Positions 21,788 through 28,925 of a DNA stretch of 47,115 bases are shown here, piece by piece (positions within the stretch are counted from its first letter, which is position 1; each line of letters begins with the position of its first letter). The stretch lies in assembly GCF_008180415.1 (NCBI RefSeq), contig NZ_VTEI01000004.1, positions 26,375 through 73,489 on the forward strand, given 5' to 3'. Source of the DNA: Rossellomorea vietnamensis. GTDB lineage: Bacteria > Bacillota > Bacilli > Bacillales > Bacillaceae_B. The notes under the pieces were generated by a model. The model was given only the letters and a program-made list of their open reading frames with translations, did not search any database and was not told the origin of the DNA. A program made the translations under genes and the position numbers.

Positions 21788-21839
21788 AATATATTAAAAC
21801 TGTAATTTGTGTCAACTTATATTATAAAATAAGTTAACA
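21788..21839 (-). promoter_or_regulatory. bioY-bioB promoter with overlapping BirA operator
   Basis: Read on +, TGTCAAC (21810-21816), 16 bp, then GTTAACA (21833-21839) form an inverted repeat of the BirA operator type (TGTTAAC-N15/16-GTTAACA); the arms extend to 11 bp with one mismatch. On the minus strand its proximal half contains a perfect -35 TTGACA (21815-21810), with TATATT (21793-21788) 16 bp downstream. Biotinyl-BirA bound here would cover the -35 box. Confidence 0.83.
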
Positions 21840-21987
21840 TAAATTCAAAGAAGGATTTAGCTCACCTCAGAACGAAATAGAAGAGAGGGAAATTTTATAT
21901 CAAAAACCAAGAACAAATCATGTGCTTAACAGGAAATCCTCTTTAATAGCACTGTAGAGGCAATAAATTAACAAAACAGGAGTCACA

Positions 21988-22482
21988 ATGAAAATACATA
22001 TTATTGGTTCGGTCGGCAGCGGCAAATCGACGCTTGGCAGAAGGATGTCCGCAGAAATGGACATTCCTCTCTATGAATTGGACAACGTTGTCTGGCATAG
22101 GCATGAAAACGGGGATATCCGAAACAGTCCGGAAGTACGTGACGAGGAATTTACTAGAATCATAAACCAGAAGGACTGGATCATTGAAGGAGTTCATCAT
22201 ACCTGGACCACAAAGGGATTTCAGGAGGCTGACCTCATTATTTACCTGGATACCCCGATCGCCGTGAGGAACTGGCGGATCCTAAAACGTTTCACTGTCC
22301 AGAAGCTTGGGTTTCAAAAAGGAAACTACAAGCAGACATGGAGTATGCTTAAAAAGATGTATCAATGGAACTATCATTTTGAGAGGGTCAGCAAACCGGA
22401 AATCATGACAATGCTTAACCCCCTTGAAGAAAAAGTTAAAATCATGACAGATACTAACAGCATAAAGGAGATTACTCGATGA
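21988..22482 (+). CDS. P-loop kinase-like protein (topology-modulation / FlaR-like AAA family)
   Basis: 164 residues. The P-loop GSVGSGKST is at 7-15, followed by an adenylate-kinase-like layout: LDNVVWH, WIIEGVHH and LIIYLDTP (Walker B-like strand), then a basic lid segment RNWRILKRF. Proteins like this are often named DNA topology modulation protein FlaR, with no firm function. CAGGAG precedes the ATG. Its stop overlaps the start of the HAD gene by 4 bp (ATGA), so the two are translationally coupled. Confidence 0.75.
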   Translation: MKIHIIGSVGSGKSTLGRRMSAEMDIPLYELDNVVWHRHENGDIRNSPEVRDEEFTRIINQKDWIIEGVHHTWTTKGFQEADLIIYLDTPIAVRNWRILKRFTVQKLGFQKGNYKQTWSMLKKMYQWNYHFERVSKPEIMTMLNPLEEKVKIMTDTNSIKEITR

Positions 22483-23252
22483 AATTTGTATTTGATTTGG
22501 ATGGAACGATTTGTTTTAAAGGGCAGCCGGTAACAGAACGGATTATGGACGCTCTCGAAAAATTGGAAGATAACGGGCATGAAGTCATTTTTGCATCGGC
22601 CAGGCCGATCCGTGATATGCTCCCGGTCCTTCACCCCCGTTTTCATACGAATACGCTGATTGGTGGAAATGGCTCCATGATATACAGGGACGGTGACCTG
22701 GTTTTTTCCCAGGCCTTCCCGGAAGCTGACTTGGAACAGATCAAGGAGCTGATAATCAAGTATGAGGCCGCGTATTTAATTGATGGCGACTGGGATTATT
22801 GTTATACAGGACCTGCGAATCACCCGATCCTCGGGAATTTGGATCAGGCCAACCTGGCAAACTCTGTGTCGATCGAAAGTCTGTTTACAGTCCTCAAAGT
22901 GTTGATCCTGACGGCAAACGATTTTGAAAAAATGGCAGAAGAATTATCAGCGCTGGATGTCACACTGCATACTCACCGGAATGAAAAGGTGATTGATATT
23001 TCTCCTCAAAACATTGATAAATGGAGCGCGTTAAAAGCGTTGGGAATCGGGGAGTCAGAATACATAGCGTTTGGCAATGATGCCAACGATATCAGCCTTT
23101 TCCAGCATGCAAGCCACACGGTCATGATCGGCCATCATGAAGAGCTGTCCTTGTATGCCGCTGAAACCATTTCACTGCAAGGGGATTATGAGGAAGACAT
23201 CCTCAGGAAATTGGAGGAGCTCGCGGAGGAGCAGCGTATGAAGGTGGGATAA
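22479..23252 (+). CDS. HAD-superfamily sugar-phosphatase-type hydrolase (Cof/YidA-like, IIB cap)
   Basis: 257 residues. Motif I FDLDGT has nucleophile D6 and general acid D8. Motif II is SARPIRDM. Motif IV is FGNDANDISLF near residue 206. The lysine of motif III is in IDKWSALKAL. A mid-protein cap of type C2 fits Cof-like phosphatases of sugar phosphates or nucleotides. Coupled by ATGA overlap to the upstream kinase-like gene. Confidence 0.85.
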   Translation: MKFVFDLDGTICFKGQPVTERIMDALEKLEDNGHEVIFASARPIRDMLPVLHPRFHTNTLIGGNGSMIYRDGDLVFSQAFPEADLEQIKELIIKYEAAYLIDGDWDYCYTGPANHPILGNLDQANLANSVSIESLFTVLKVLILTANDFEKMAEELSALDVTLHTHRNEKVIDISPQNIDKWSALKALGIGESEYIAFGNDANDISLFQHASHTVMIGHHEELSLYAAETISLQGDYEEDILRKLEELAEEQRMKVG

Positions 23253-23392
23253 TATGGCATGTGGCAGAGAAGGCTTTAACTTTTTAATAAATCTTATGAA
23301 GAAGGTGATCTTTTTTACCGATCGCTTGGTTTTGTTTCAAATAGAAGGTATGGAAAGGCGACTCATTACGTAGAATTGGAGTGTGGTAACGA

Positions 23393-23812
23393 ATGACGGG
23401 GGAAGCCCTCATCTTTCTGGTGTTTGCGGTATTGCTGCTGTTTTTCACGCCATTTCTAATCATCAGGGGAATAAGACAGGGTCGTTCATTCACTGACCAG
23501 TTCACATCCAATGGAATGTTGATTCTCTTGTTCTTTGCAGCGGTTGGCGAGGTCTTGAAGTCGGTCTGGAACGAGGGAAGAATGGAGCAGTTCAATCAGT
23601 TCTTATTTCTCAGTTTTATTCTGATTGGCGCGGTTCCGGCTTTGATTCTGTTCGCTTATCATTTTCCAAGAGAAATGAAAAAATGGAAGGACCCCGGTGA
23701 GTATAAGCATCCGCTGGCCTATCGCTTAAGGTATTTTCTTCTGGTTATTTTATTCGCTTTTATGGGGGGCGCCCTTTTTATGCTGTATCAAAGTTACAAG
23801 GTTGTTTTCTAG
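23393..23812 (+). CDS. Small membrane protein, four predicted helices
   Basis: 139 residues. Hydrophobic segments at about 5-25, 41-58, 69-90 and 110-132, with charged loops (REMKKWKDPGEYKHP) between. No family recognised. GGAGTGTGG lies upstream of the ATG. Its stop overlaps by three bases the stop of a small minus-strand frame (CTAG). Confidence 0.6.
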   Translation: MTGEALIFLVFAVLLLFFTPFLIIRGIRQGRSFTDQFTSNGMLILLFFAAVGEVLKSVWNEGRMEQFNQFLFLSFILIGAVPALILFAYHFPREMKKWKDPGEYKHPLAYRLRYFLLVILFAFMGGALFMLYQSYKVVF

Positions 23813-23964
23813 TTTTGTTTCAAATCGCCCTTCTGGATGATTTTTTTTGCTAGGCGAAAATACATGTCAGCTTCTGCCTTGCTTTCCGCCTTTTGCATCA
23901 AGACAATGAAATTTTGAAATCGAAGCTTGTCGATTGACGAGACTTTCAGCACAATTTTACGCAT
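23809..23964 (-). CDS. Hypothetical 51-residue basic protein
   Basis: The frame MRKIVLKVSSIDKLRFQNFI... continues with QKAESKAEADMYFRLAKKIIQ and ends GDLKQN. It is helix-prone, lysine-rich and reads like a real protein. GAAGGTG lies 4 nt before the ATG. It is convergent with the membrane-protein gene, the stops overlapping in CTAG. Family not recognised. Confidence 0.5.
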   Translation of the reverse strand: MRKIVLKVSSIDKLRFQNFIVLMQKAESKAEADMYFRLAKKIIQKGDLKQN

Positions 23965-24009
23965 GCGGCACCTTCCTCTGTAATGGACAAAATTGCGTCC
24001 AAATGTCTA

Positions 24010-24038
24010 TTCAGAAAATTCTGTAAATAATGTATACT
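24010..24038 (+). promoter_or_regulatory. Candidate sigma-A promoter for the 24069 gene
   Basis: TTCAGA (24010-24015), a 17-bp spacer and TATACT (24033-24038), ending 30 bp before the start codon at 24069. Confidence 0.45.
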
Positions 24039-24068
24039 ATTAGTAAATCAATCCAGAGGGTGGATGAA

Positions 24069-24503
24069 ATGTCCTTAATTGAATTGATACTGTTACCGAT
24101 GTTAATGGGAGGTATTGGTGGCTTAGGACATATTTTAGTTTTTAAAGGCGGCCGCTTTACATTTCCCCGTATTCTCGTTGATGAAAGTGGAGAGAAGCAT
24201 TATGTCTTTGGATCCTCAAAAGATATCATTATTGGGGTGTTGGCCGGTTACTTGTCAGTATTGCCTGTTGTGGAAACGGTACCCGTCTGGTATGTGATTT
24301 ATATCAGTTTATTATCCGGCATTGGCGGAAGTTCGGTGATTACAAGAAAAATCGAGCAAAACCTGGAAAAAACAAAATGGGAATACCTTCAAGAGCTTTC
24401 AAATTATCAGCTCGAGACGACCTCTACTATAGGAGGATCTTCAAAACATAATGAGGTGAAACCTGTTGGCGAAGTCCAAGAAAGAGAAGAAAACAACAGT
24501 TAA
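24069..24503 (+). CDS. Small membrane protein, possibly DUF4257-like
   Basis: 144 residues. Two or three membrane segments (LIELILLPMLMGGIGGLGHILV, DIIIGVLAGYLSVLPVV, VPVWYVIYISLLSGIGGSSVI) and a long hydrophilic, Glu-rich tail. The GGxGGLGH and SGIGGSSVI glycine motifs recall the DUF4257 family of bacilli, but I am not certain. The ATG at 24069 follows GAGGGTGG and lies beyond the -10 box; the longer frame from 24030 would start inside the promoter. The next small gene begins within its 3' end. Confidence 0.6.
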   Translation: MSLIELILLPMLMGGIGGLGHILVFKGGRFTFPRILVDESGEKHYVFGSSKDIIIGVLAGYLSVLPVVETVPVWYVIYISLLSGIGGSSVITRKIEQNLEKTKWEYLQELSNYQLETTSTIGGSSKHNEVKPVGEVQEREENNS

Positions 24504-24633
24504 GTTGCCCCCGGAGCAATATTCCAAAGCAGAGAACTATTTGGAAAAAATAAAGGAGGCAGATAGCGTAACCGAGCTGAAGCATTACTATGCTAAATTC
24601 AAGAATATCGTTGAGAGCTCCCAGAAATGTTAA
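24466..24633 (+). CDS. Hypothetical 55-residue charged protein overlapping the upstream gene
   Basis: TTG start with GAGGTG 7 nt upstream. The frame reads MAKSKKEKKTTVKLPPEQYS..., then YLEKIKEADSVTELKHYYAKFKNIV, and ends SSQKC. It overlaps the previous gene by 38 bp in another frame and is followed by a terminator, which suggests a two-gene unit. Basic N-terminus, helical C-terminal half. Family not recognised. Confidence 0.6.
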   Translation: MAKSKKEKKTTVKLPPEQYSKAENYLEKIKEADSVTELKHYYAKFKNIVESSQKC

Positions 24634-24640
24634 ATAGCAT

Positions 24641-24672
24641 GAGGCTGTCGCAGAAGCAGCAGTCTCTTTTTT
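24641..24672 (+). terminator. Rho-independent terminator
   Basis: GAGGCTG / CAGTCTC stem with one G-U pair followed by TTTTTT, 7 bp after the stop of the 55-residue gene. Confidence 0.83.
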
Positions 24673-24864
24673 ATGCGCGGGTTTCTTTCGCAGATTTATT
24701 TATTCCTTGCAAAGTGTATGTATTTAGGTCTTTAATTAATTATATGCCTGTAAGCATATTTTTTTCAAACAATACTTTTACAAAAGTATCAAATTTTAAT
24801 GAAAAGTCAAAAGAGAATAGGCTGGGAATACTTAGCCCCCAGGTGAAGCTATAAGGAGGATATT

Positions 24865-25431
24865 ATGAATCTTAAACATTGGTTTGAAAAGGGGCAGACG
24901 CCTCATGAATATATAGATGGGATGGAAGCTCACAAAGATAACTTGCAAAACATTTATCAAAGCTTTTCCGTGCCCGAAAGTGAAAAAGAAAACTTAAAAC
25001 AGCTTGCTTCGAAGAATTTGAATGTCATTGTATTGACAGAGGACTGGTGCGGGGACGCAATGGTCAACCTTCCCGTGCTGTTAAGAATTGCGGAAGCAGC
25101 CGATATGGATGTGCGTACGCTGAACAGGGATGAAAACCTTGAATTAATGGATCAATACTTGACGAACGGGACATCCCGGGCGATTCCGATTTTCATCTTC
25201 GTGGACAGCGATTTCAATGAGCAGGCCGTTTGGGGTCCAAGAGCTCCGGTGGTCCAGCAGCTGGTGGATGAAGAGAAAGCAAAACTTCCTCCGCGTGATC
25301 ATGAAACCTTCCCAGAAGCACAAAAGGAAATGATCGGCAGGCTGACTGCCCAATATACTGGAAGCGAAGCCATCTGGCACGAAGTCTTCCAAAGTATTAA
25401 AACCACCCTCATGAATCAAGTGCAAAAGTAA
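24865..25431 (+). CDS. Thioredoxin-family protein with a single-cysteine active site
   Basis: 188 residues. The thioredoxin strand-turn VIVLTEDWCGDAMVNLPVLLRIAE places a lone C62 in WCGDA where a CxxC would be expected; no second Cys occurs in the protein. The cis-Pro segment is RAIPIFIFVD. This fits the family usually annotated as thioredoxin family protein in bacilli; a monothiol or thiol-transfer role is inference. AAGGAGG before the ATG is strong. Monocistronic, with a strong terminator. Confidence 0.83.
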   Translation: MNLKHWFEKGQTPHEYIDGMEAHKDNLQNIYQSFSVPESEKENLKQLASKNLNVIVLTEDWCGDAMVNLPVLLRIAEAADMDVRTLNRDENLELMDQYLTNGTSRAIPIFIFVDSDFNEQAVWGPRAPVVQQLVDEEKAKLPPRDHETFPEAQKEMIGRLTAQYTGSEAIWHEVFQSIKTTLMNQVQK

Positions 25432-25433
25432 AC

Positions 25434-25476
25434 AGAAAGGGGACTGTCCTGAATTGGGACAGTCCTCTTTCTTTTG
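25434..25476 (+). terminator. Terminator built from GGGACTGTCC / GGACAGTCC
   Basis: AAAGGGGACTGTCC and GGGACAGTCCTCTTT pair around a six-base loop, then CTTTTG. Both arms contain the GGGAC(A/T)GTCC motif that recurs across the window. Confidence 0.88.
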
Positions 25477-25498
25477 TAAATTGGGCAGCGTTTCTGAA

Positions 25499-25875
25499 TC
25501 CAGCTCCAGCGCCTAGCCCCTCGGGGTCAAATAACCCAAAGAGAATAAAAGGGAAGACCGCCTTTTTTTCTCTTTGGAACATTTGCCTGTCGGGGCTGAT
25601 CAAGGCGCTTGCGCTTTTTTGTGCAATCCAGCTCCAGCGCCTAGCCCCTCGGGGTCAAATAACCCAAAGAGAATAAAAGGGAAGACCGCCTTTTTTTCTC
25701 TTTGGAACATTTGCCTGTCGGGGCTGATCAAGGCGCTTGCGCTTTTTTGTGCAATCCAGCTCCAGCGCCTAGCCCCTCGGGGTCAAATAACCCAAAGAGA
25801 ATAAAAGGGAAGACCGCCTTTTTTTCTCTTTGGAACATTTGCCTGTCCGGGCTGATCAAGGCGCTTGCGCTTTTC
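25499..25875 (+). repeat. 126-128-bp structured repeat, cluster C (three units)
   Basis: Unit starts at 25499, 25627 and 25755 (128-bp period). Stems are AGCGCC / GGCGCT, AGCCCC / GGGGCT and CAAAGAGA / TCTCTTTG. The inner stem differs from clusters A and B (CTCAGAGA / TCTCTGAG) in both arms. The third unit has GTCCGGGCTG in place of GTCGGGGCTG. Confidence 0.9.
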
Positions 25876-25952
25876 GTACTACAGGACTTTAAAGCGGTAA
25901 AGCTGGTGTGGAAATGGAACTCTTTCCCTCTTCACGAATTACGGAAATCACG

Positions 25953-25971
25953 GTATTCTTATAGAGAATAC
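25953..25971. promoter_or_regulatory. Candidate operator for the XRE regulator
   Basis: GTATTCT, five bases (TATAG), AGAATAC: a perfect 7-bp inverted repeat 17 bp before the regulator start codon, just upstream of its ribosome binding site. Inference: autoregulation. Confidence 0.4.
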
Positions 25972-25988
25972 TGTTAGGGGGTAACAGC

Positions 25989-26357
25989 ATGATTCATCAA
26001 AAGACAAATGCCATTGTTATTGAAACCCTCGATAAGTTTCCTCATAAAGTCAATATTAAGCTGGGAAAAATCCTTAAAGAACGCGGAATGACACAGGGTG
26101 ATCTTCACCGTCTTACTGGTCTTCGTGTCGCGACAATCAATGAACTGGTAAACTTTAAAAAGAAATCGTTAACCGTCGCTCATCTGATTTCCATCATGGC
26201 GGCCCTTAGAATATGGGACCTCCGGGACTTGATAGAAATTGAGTTTGACGAAGAAGTGGTGAACTACTTCCGCGGGGAACGCCTGCAAATGAAAGACGGC
26301 TTAACCTCAGACATGAAAAAGACTTTAGAGACAAACTTCGAGCGTATGAATCAATAA
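25989..26357 (+). CDS. XRE-family helix-turn-helix transcriptional regulator
   Basis: 122 residues. The HTH spans about 25-78: KLGKILKERGMTQGDLHRLTGLRVATINELVNFKKKSLTVAHLISIMAAL, with the TQ...LTGL..ATI helices of Cro/C1-type proteins. The C-terminal part is acidic and short, with no ligand domain. AGGGGG precedes the ATG. Single gene between repeat cluster C and a terminator; a perfect inverted repeat in its leader is a possible own operator. Targets unknown. Confidence 0.85.
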   Translation: MIHQKTNAIVIETLDKFPHKVNIKLGKILKERGMTQGDLHRLTGLRVATINELVNFKKKSLTVAHLISIMAALRIWDLRDLIEIEFDEEVVNYFRGERLQMKDGLTSDMKKTLETNFERMNQ

Positions 26358-26372
26358 CATAATATATTGAAG

Positions 26373-26396
26373 CGGCTGCTGTGCAGGCCGTTTTTT
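26373..26396 (+). terminator. Rho-independent terminator after the XRE gene
   Basis: CGGCTGC / GCAGGCCG stem with one bulge, followed by TTTTTT. Confidence 0.83.
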
Positions 26397-26716
26397 CTAT
26401 GTGAAGAAATAAACTGCTGGGGCTGGCACTTCTGCTTTTGTTTTTGCGACTTTCATAGAATCTGATCCACAAGCTGGTGGCCTCCAACCCATCCTCCCTG
26501 CAAACTTAAGATAACTGATTCTTCCAAAAATGAAGGAATTCGTCCCAGTCATCCCGAATCCTAAAGCATAGACAATGAATCTCGTAAAAATAAGTGGTAA
26601 AATAGCAGGAAAAATACAAGGTTAGGGAAGCAAAGGATTGAACCTCTTCTAAGAAGGGAAACAAGAGCGTGTAACCCCCTTATGGCAATCCGTGAGGAAA
26701 ATGAGAGAGTGATAAT
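26397..26716. other. Intergenic stretch before the N-acetyltransferase gene
   Basis: I see no gene or repeat in these 320 bases. CTGCTGGGGCTGGCACTTCTGC near 26415 faintly recalls the right half of the 126-bp repeat, but too weakly to call. Confidence 0.5.
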
Positions 26717-27517
26717 GTGGAAGAAATCAAAAAACAGTATCTTTCGTATTTAAATCTGACACTTGAACGGCCAAGCATCAATTACTTGCAGCGGCTCATC
26801 CAGCACCACTTGATCCGCGTACCATATGAGACATTCAGTAAGTTCCATTATTTCAATCACTACGAGGAATTTGTCCCGACCCTGCATCAGTTTGTGCATA
26901 ACCTGATAAACCGGGGCTGGGGAGGCACCTGTTACACACTGAATATCAACTTTGGCAGGCTGCTCAAAGAAATTGGCTTTGACATCCATTTTGTCAGAGT
27001 GAAGCCGGGACACTTAGGACTTATGGCAGTTATAGAAGGCCGGAAGCTCTATGTAGACGTTGGCTATGGGTCACCAATCATGAAACCGGTGGAACTGGAG
27101 TCGCGCAGGAAGCATGTACTTCATGGCTTCGGCGAGGAGATTACTTTTACCCAGAAAGATCAGGCGCTGTATGAAATTGACCGAAAATCCAATGGGAAAT
27201 CATTTGTCAAAAAAGAAATTATCTGGCAGCCCCTTAGTGAAAGGGATCTTGCTGCCGACATAGAAGCCTCTTACCATGATAACGAAGAAAATGTAGTGAT
27301 GCGGAGAATTACCGCGGTCCGCTTCCATGGTAACACTTGTTATTTCCTCCGCAATGGGACGCTGAAGGCGATGACCTACCGCAATATCAGGGAGTATCAA
27401 ATGCGGGACATCGACAAGTGGGTGAACACGGTATATGATATCTACCATTTCGATAAAGAATCTATTCAGGAAAGCATTGATTTCCTTGAAAAGCGAAATA
27501 TAAAAATTTTCACATGA
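26717..27517 (+). CDS. Arylamine N-acetyltransferase family protein
   Basis: 266 residues. The NAT fold acetylates arylamines, hydrazines or a small-molecule amine from acetyl-CoA. The cysteine-protease-like triad is complete: C72 in RGWGGTCYTLN (family RGGxCxExN box), H99 in KPGHLGLM and D114 in YVDVGYGSP. The family N-terminal segment LIRVPYETFSKF is also clear. The start is GTG (26717); an overlapping ATG is out of frame and the ribosome binding site is only GAGAGAG, so the start is less sure. Monocistronic. Confidence 0.85.
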   Translation: MEEIKKQYLSYLNLTLERPSINYLQRLIQHHLIRVPYETFSKFHYFNHYEEFVPTLHQFVHNLINRGWGGTCYTLNINFGRLLKEIGFDIHFVRVKPGHLGLMAVIEGRKLYVDVGYGSPIMKPVELESRRKHVLHGFGEEITFTQKDQALYEIDRKSNGKSFVKKEIIWQPLSERDLAADIEASYHDNEENVVMRRITAVRFHGNTCYFLRNGTLKAMTYRNIREYQMRDIDKWVNTVYDIYHFDKESIQESIDFLEKRNIKIFT

Positions 27518-27553
27518 GCTGTCTGAAGGAATTTCCCTTTTGGCAGCTTTTTT
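27517..27553 (+). terminator. Rho-independent terminator of the N-acetyltransferase gene
   Basis: AGCTGTC...GGCAGCT hairpin followed by TTTTT, starting at the stop codon. Confidence 0.83.
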
Positions 27554-27587
27554 GTATGCAGATTAAAACAGGATACAGTTAGGTTCT

Positions 27588-27787
27588 ATCTTGAAAGCTC
27601 TTTTCGTAAACTTTGCTGCTAGTTAATCCTAATTCCGAAAAAATAACCATAATAAGAGAGGTGAAAACTGGTAACAGGGAAAAGAAAAGAGCTACTCACC
27701 CCCGATAAGAGATAAAACTCTTAGTATCCGGGGGACATCCGGCTTTTGGGATTTTCCGAAAGCAACATTATATGCGAATCTTGAAAG
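27588..27787. mobile_element. MITE-like element M1 (about 185 bp) with flanking direct repeats
   Basis: Close relative of the elements at 35996-36179 and 37561-37752: left end GCTCTTTTCGTAAACTTTG, middle GAAAAGAAAAGAGCT, ACTCTTAGTATCCG, and right end TTTTCCGAAAGCAAC...TATGCGAAT. The 10 bp ATCTTGAAAG occur at both borders (27588-27597 and 27778-27787). The last few bases of the right end appear lost. Confidence 0.7.
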
Positions 27788-27935
27788 AATCCCCTTGTGC
27801 GATTTATTTCGAAAGGCTGTTTTCTTAAAAGGTGTGTCTATTAATTCTTTTTTAGTCACCTCCTCTTATATGTAAGGAGATTGAAGCCGGGAACGGAAAT
27901 CCCATTACTTTTCAACTGCCACTATCTTTACGCAA

Positions 27936-28270
27936 GGCTCTTTTCTAAAAGATTGTTGCTTTTGAATGCTATTTATCACCTCCTCATTTTCACGTAGAAG
28001 GATTGGAGTGGAAGGCGTGCGACTTCCTGCGGGACTAGCGGGCGTCTAGTTCCAGCGCCTAGCCCCTCTGGGTCAAATAATCTCAAGAGAATAAAAGGAA
28101 AGCCCGCCTTTTTTTCTCTTGAGAACATTTGCCTGTCGGGGCTGACCAAGGCGCTTCCACTTTTTATACAGGCGAAGGCGAGGAGGCTCACCGCCCACCC
28201 CCGCGGAGTCGCCCGCCAAGAGCGGAAATTCATTACTTTTAAAATCGCCACAATCTTTGCGAAAACAGTC
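27936..28270. mobile_element. MITE-like element copy B with perfect 8-bp target duplication
   Basis: Left end GGCTCTTTTCTAAAAGATTG and right end CAATCTTTGCGAAAACAGTC are inverted repeats. TTACGCAA flanks it exactly on both sides (27928-27935 and 28271-28278). The GC-rich middle (GTGCGACTTCCTGCGGGAC ... GCGAGGAGGCTCACCGCCC) is, from memory, a very common Bacillaceae intergenic repeat. It is itself split by a 126-bp-type unit at 28045-28166. Confidence 0.75.
28045..28166 (+). repeat. 126-bp structured repeat, single copy D, inside element copy B
   Basis: Stems AGCGCC / GGCGCT, AGCCCC / GGGGCT and CTCAAGAGA / TCTCTTGAG. The inner stem is a third version, again changed in both arms. It interrupts the GC-rich middle of copy B, with GGCG on each side. 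Confidence 0.8.
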
Positions 28271-28370
28271 TTACGCAAAGAGGGTTTGAAAAAATTTAAA
28301 AAAAGTGAAGGGGAAACAGGGAGTTCGATCGTCTATTAGTATGGAGCGGTCGGAAAGGGGGGAGAGAGTA

Positions 28371-28925
28371 TTGGAGGAAGAGCTGATTGACAAAGTGAGG
28401 AACGGAAGCGACCATGCATTACGGCTCCTTATTGAAAGATATAAAGACCAGGTCTTCCGAACGGTCTATGCAGTCCTCAGGAATCAAAAAGATGCGGAAG
28501 ATGCTTCCCAGGAAGTATTTGTGAAAATCTATACTTCTCTCTCCCAGTACGAGAATCAAGGGTTCAAAACATGGATTACAAGGATTGCGGTGAACCATGC
28601 GATTGATTGCAAACGAAAGGCAGCCCGCCGAAATGAAGAAATAACCGGGAGCTCCGTTCAACCGCCTAAAGAAGATATCCTGCTGGAAAGGCTGGATTCA
28701 GTGGAAGCCAAGTTCGAGGAAAAACAGCTGCGGCTGCTGGTCAGGCGGAGGATCGGAGAAATGCCGGAGAATTACCGCAGAGTGATTCATGATTACTACA
28801 TAGAGGAGAAGTCCTATAAAAAGATTGCAGAGGAACAGGAAGTAGAAGTAAAGACGATTGAGACCAAACTCTATCGGGCGAGACTCTGGATGAGAAAGCA
28901 CTGGAAGGAGGAGGATTTCCAATGA
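28371..28925 (+). CDS. ECF-type RNA polymerase sigma factor
   Basis: 184 residues. Region 2 (LLIERYKDQVFRTVYAVLRNQKDAEDASQEVFVKIYTSL...KTWITRIAVNHAIDCKRK) binds the -10 and core enzyme; region 4 (IGEMPENYRRVIHDYYIEEKSYKKIAEEQEVEVKTIETKLYRARLWMRK) binds the -35. Regions 1.2 and 3 are absent, as in the ECF class. Start chosen is TTG 28371, with AGGGGGGAG 6 nt upstream; longer in-frame starts at 28305 and 28341 lack a site and add a non-family tail. It overlaps the next gene by ATGA. First gene of a four-gene coupled operon. Confidence 0.88.
   Translation: MEEELIDKVRNGSDHALRLLIERYKDQVFRTVYAVLRNQKDAEDASQEVFVKIYTSLSQYENQGFKTWITRIAVNHAIDCKRKAARRNEEITGSSVQPPKEDILLERLDSVEAKFEEKQLRLLVRRRIGEMPENYRRVIHDYYIEEKSYKKIAEEQEVEVKTIETKLYRARLWMRKHWKEEDFQ

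Larger units (their letters stand above)
27815..28284. mobile_element. MITE-like element copy A, interrupted by copy B
   Basis: Left end GGCTGTTTTCTTAAAAGG (27815) and right end ACGCAAAGAGGG (to 28284) are imperfect inverted repeats. Copy A keeps the outer parts of the same repeat as copy B (CACCTCCT...GGAGATTGAAG, then ACGGAAATCCCATTACTTTTC) but lacks the GC-rich middle. Copy B sits inside its right end. Flanks TTTCGAAA and TTTGAAAA match at 6 of 8 positions. Confidence 0.55.

Noticed and set aside
24627..24854. A 75-codon frame after the 55-residue gene
   Set aside because: It begins inside the terminator region, lacks a ribosome binding site and has unbiased, AT-rich composition.
28312..28334. 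ECF-type autoregulatory promoter GGAAAC...CGTC before the sigma gene
   Set aside because: The spacing between the two boxes is about 12 bp, while known ECF promoters of the sigma-W type need about 16 bp.
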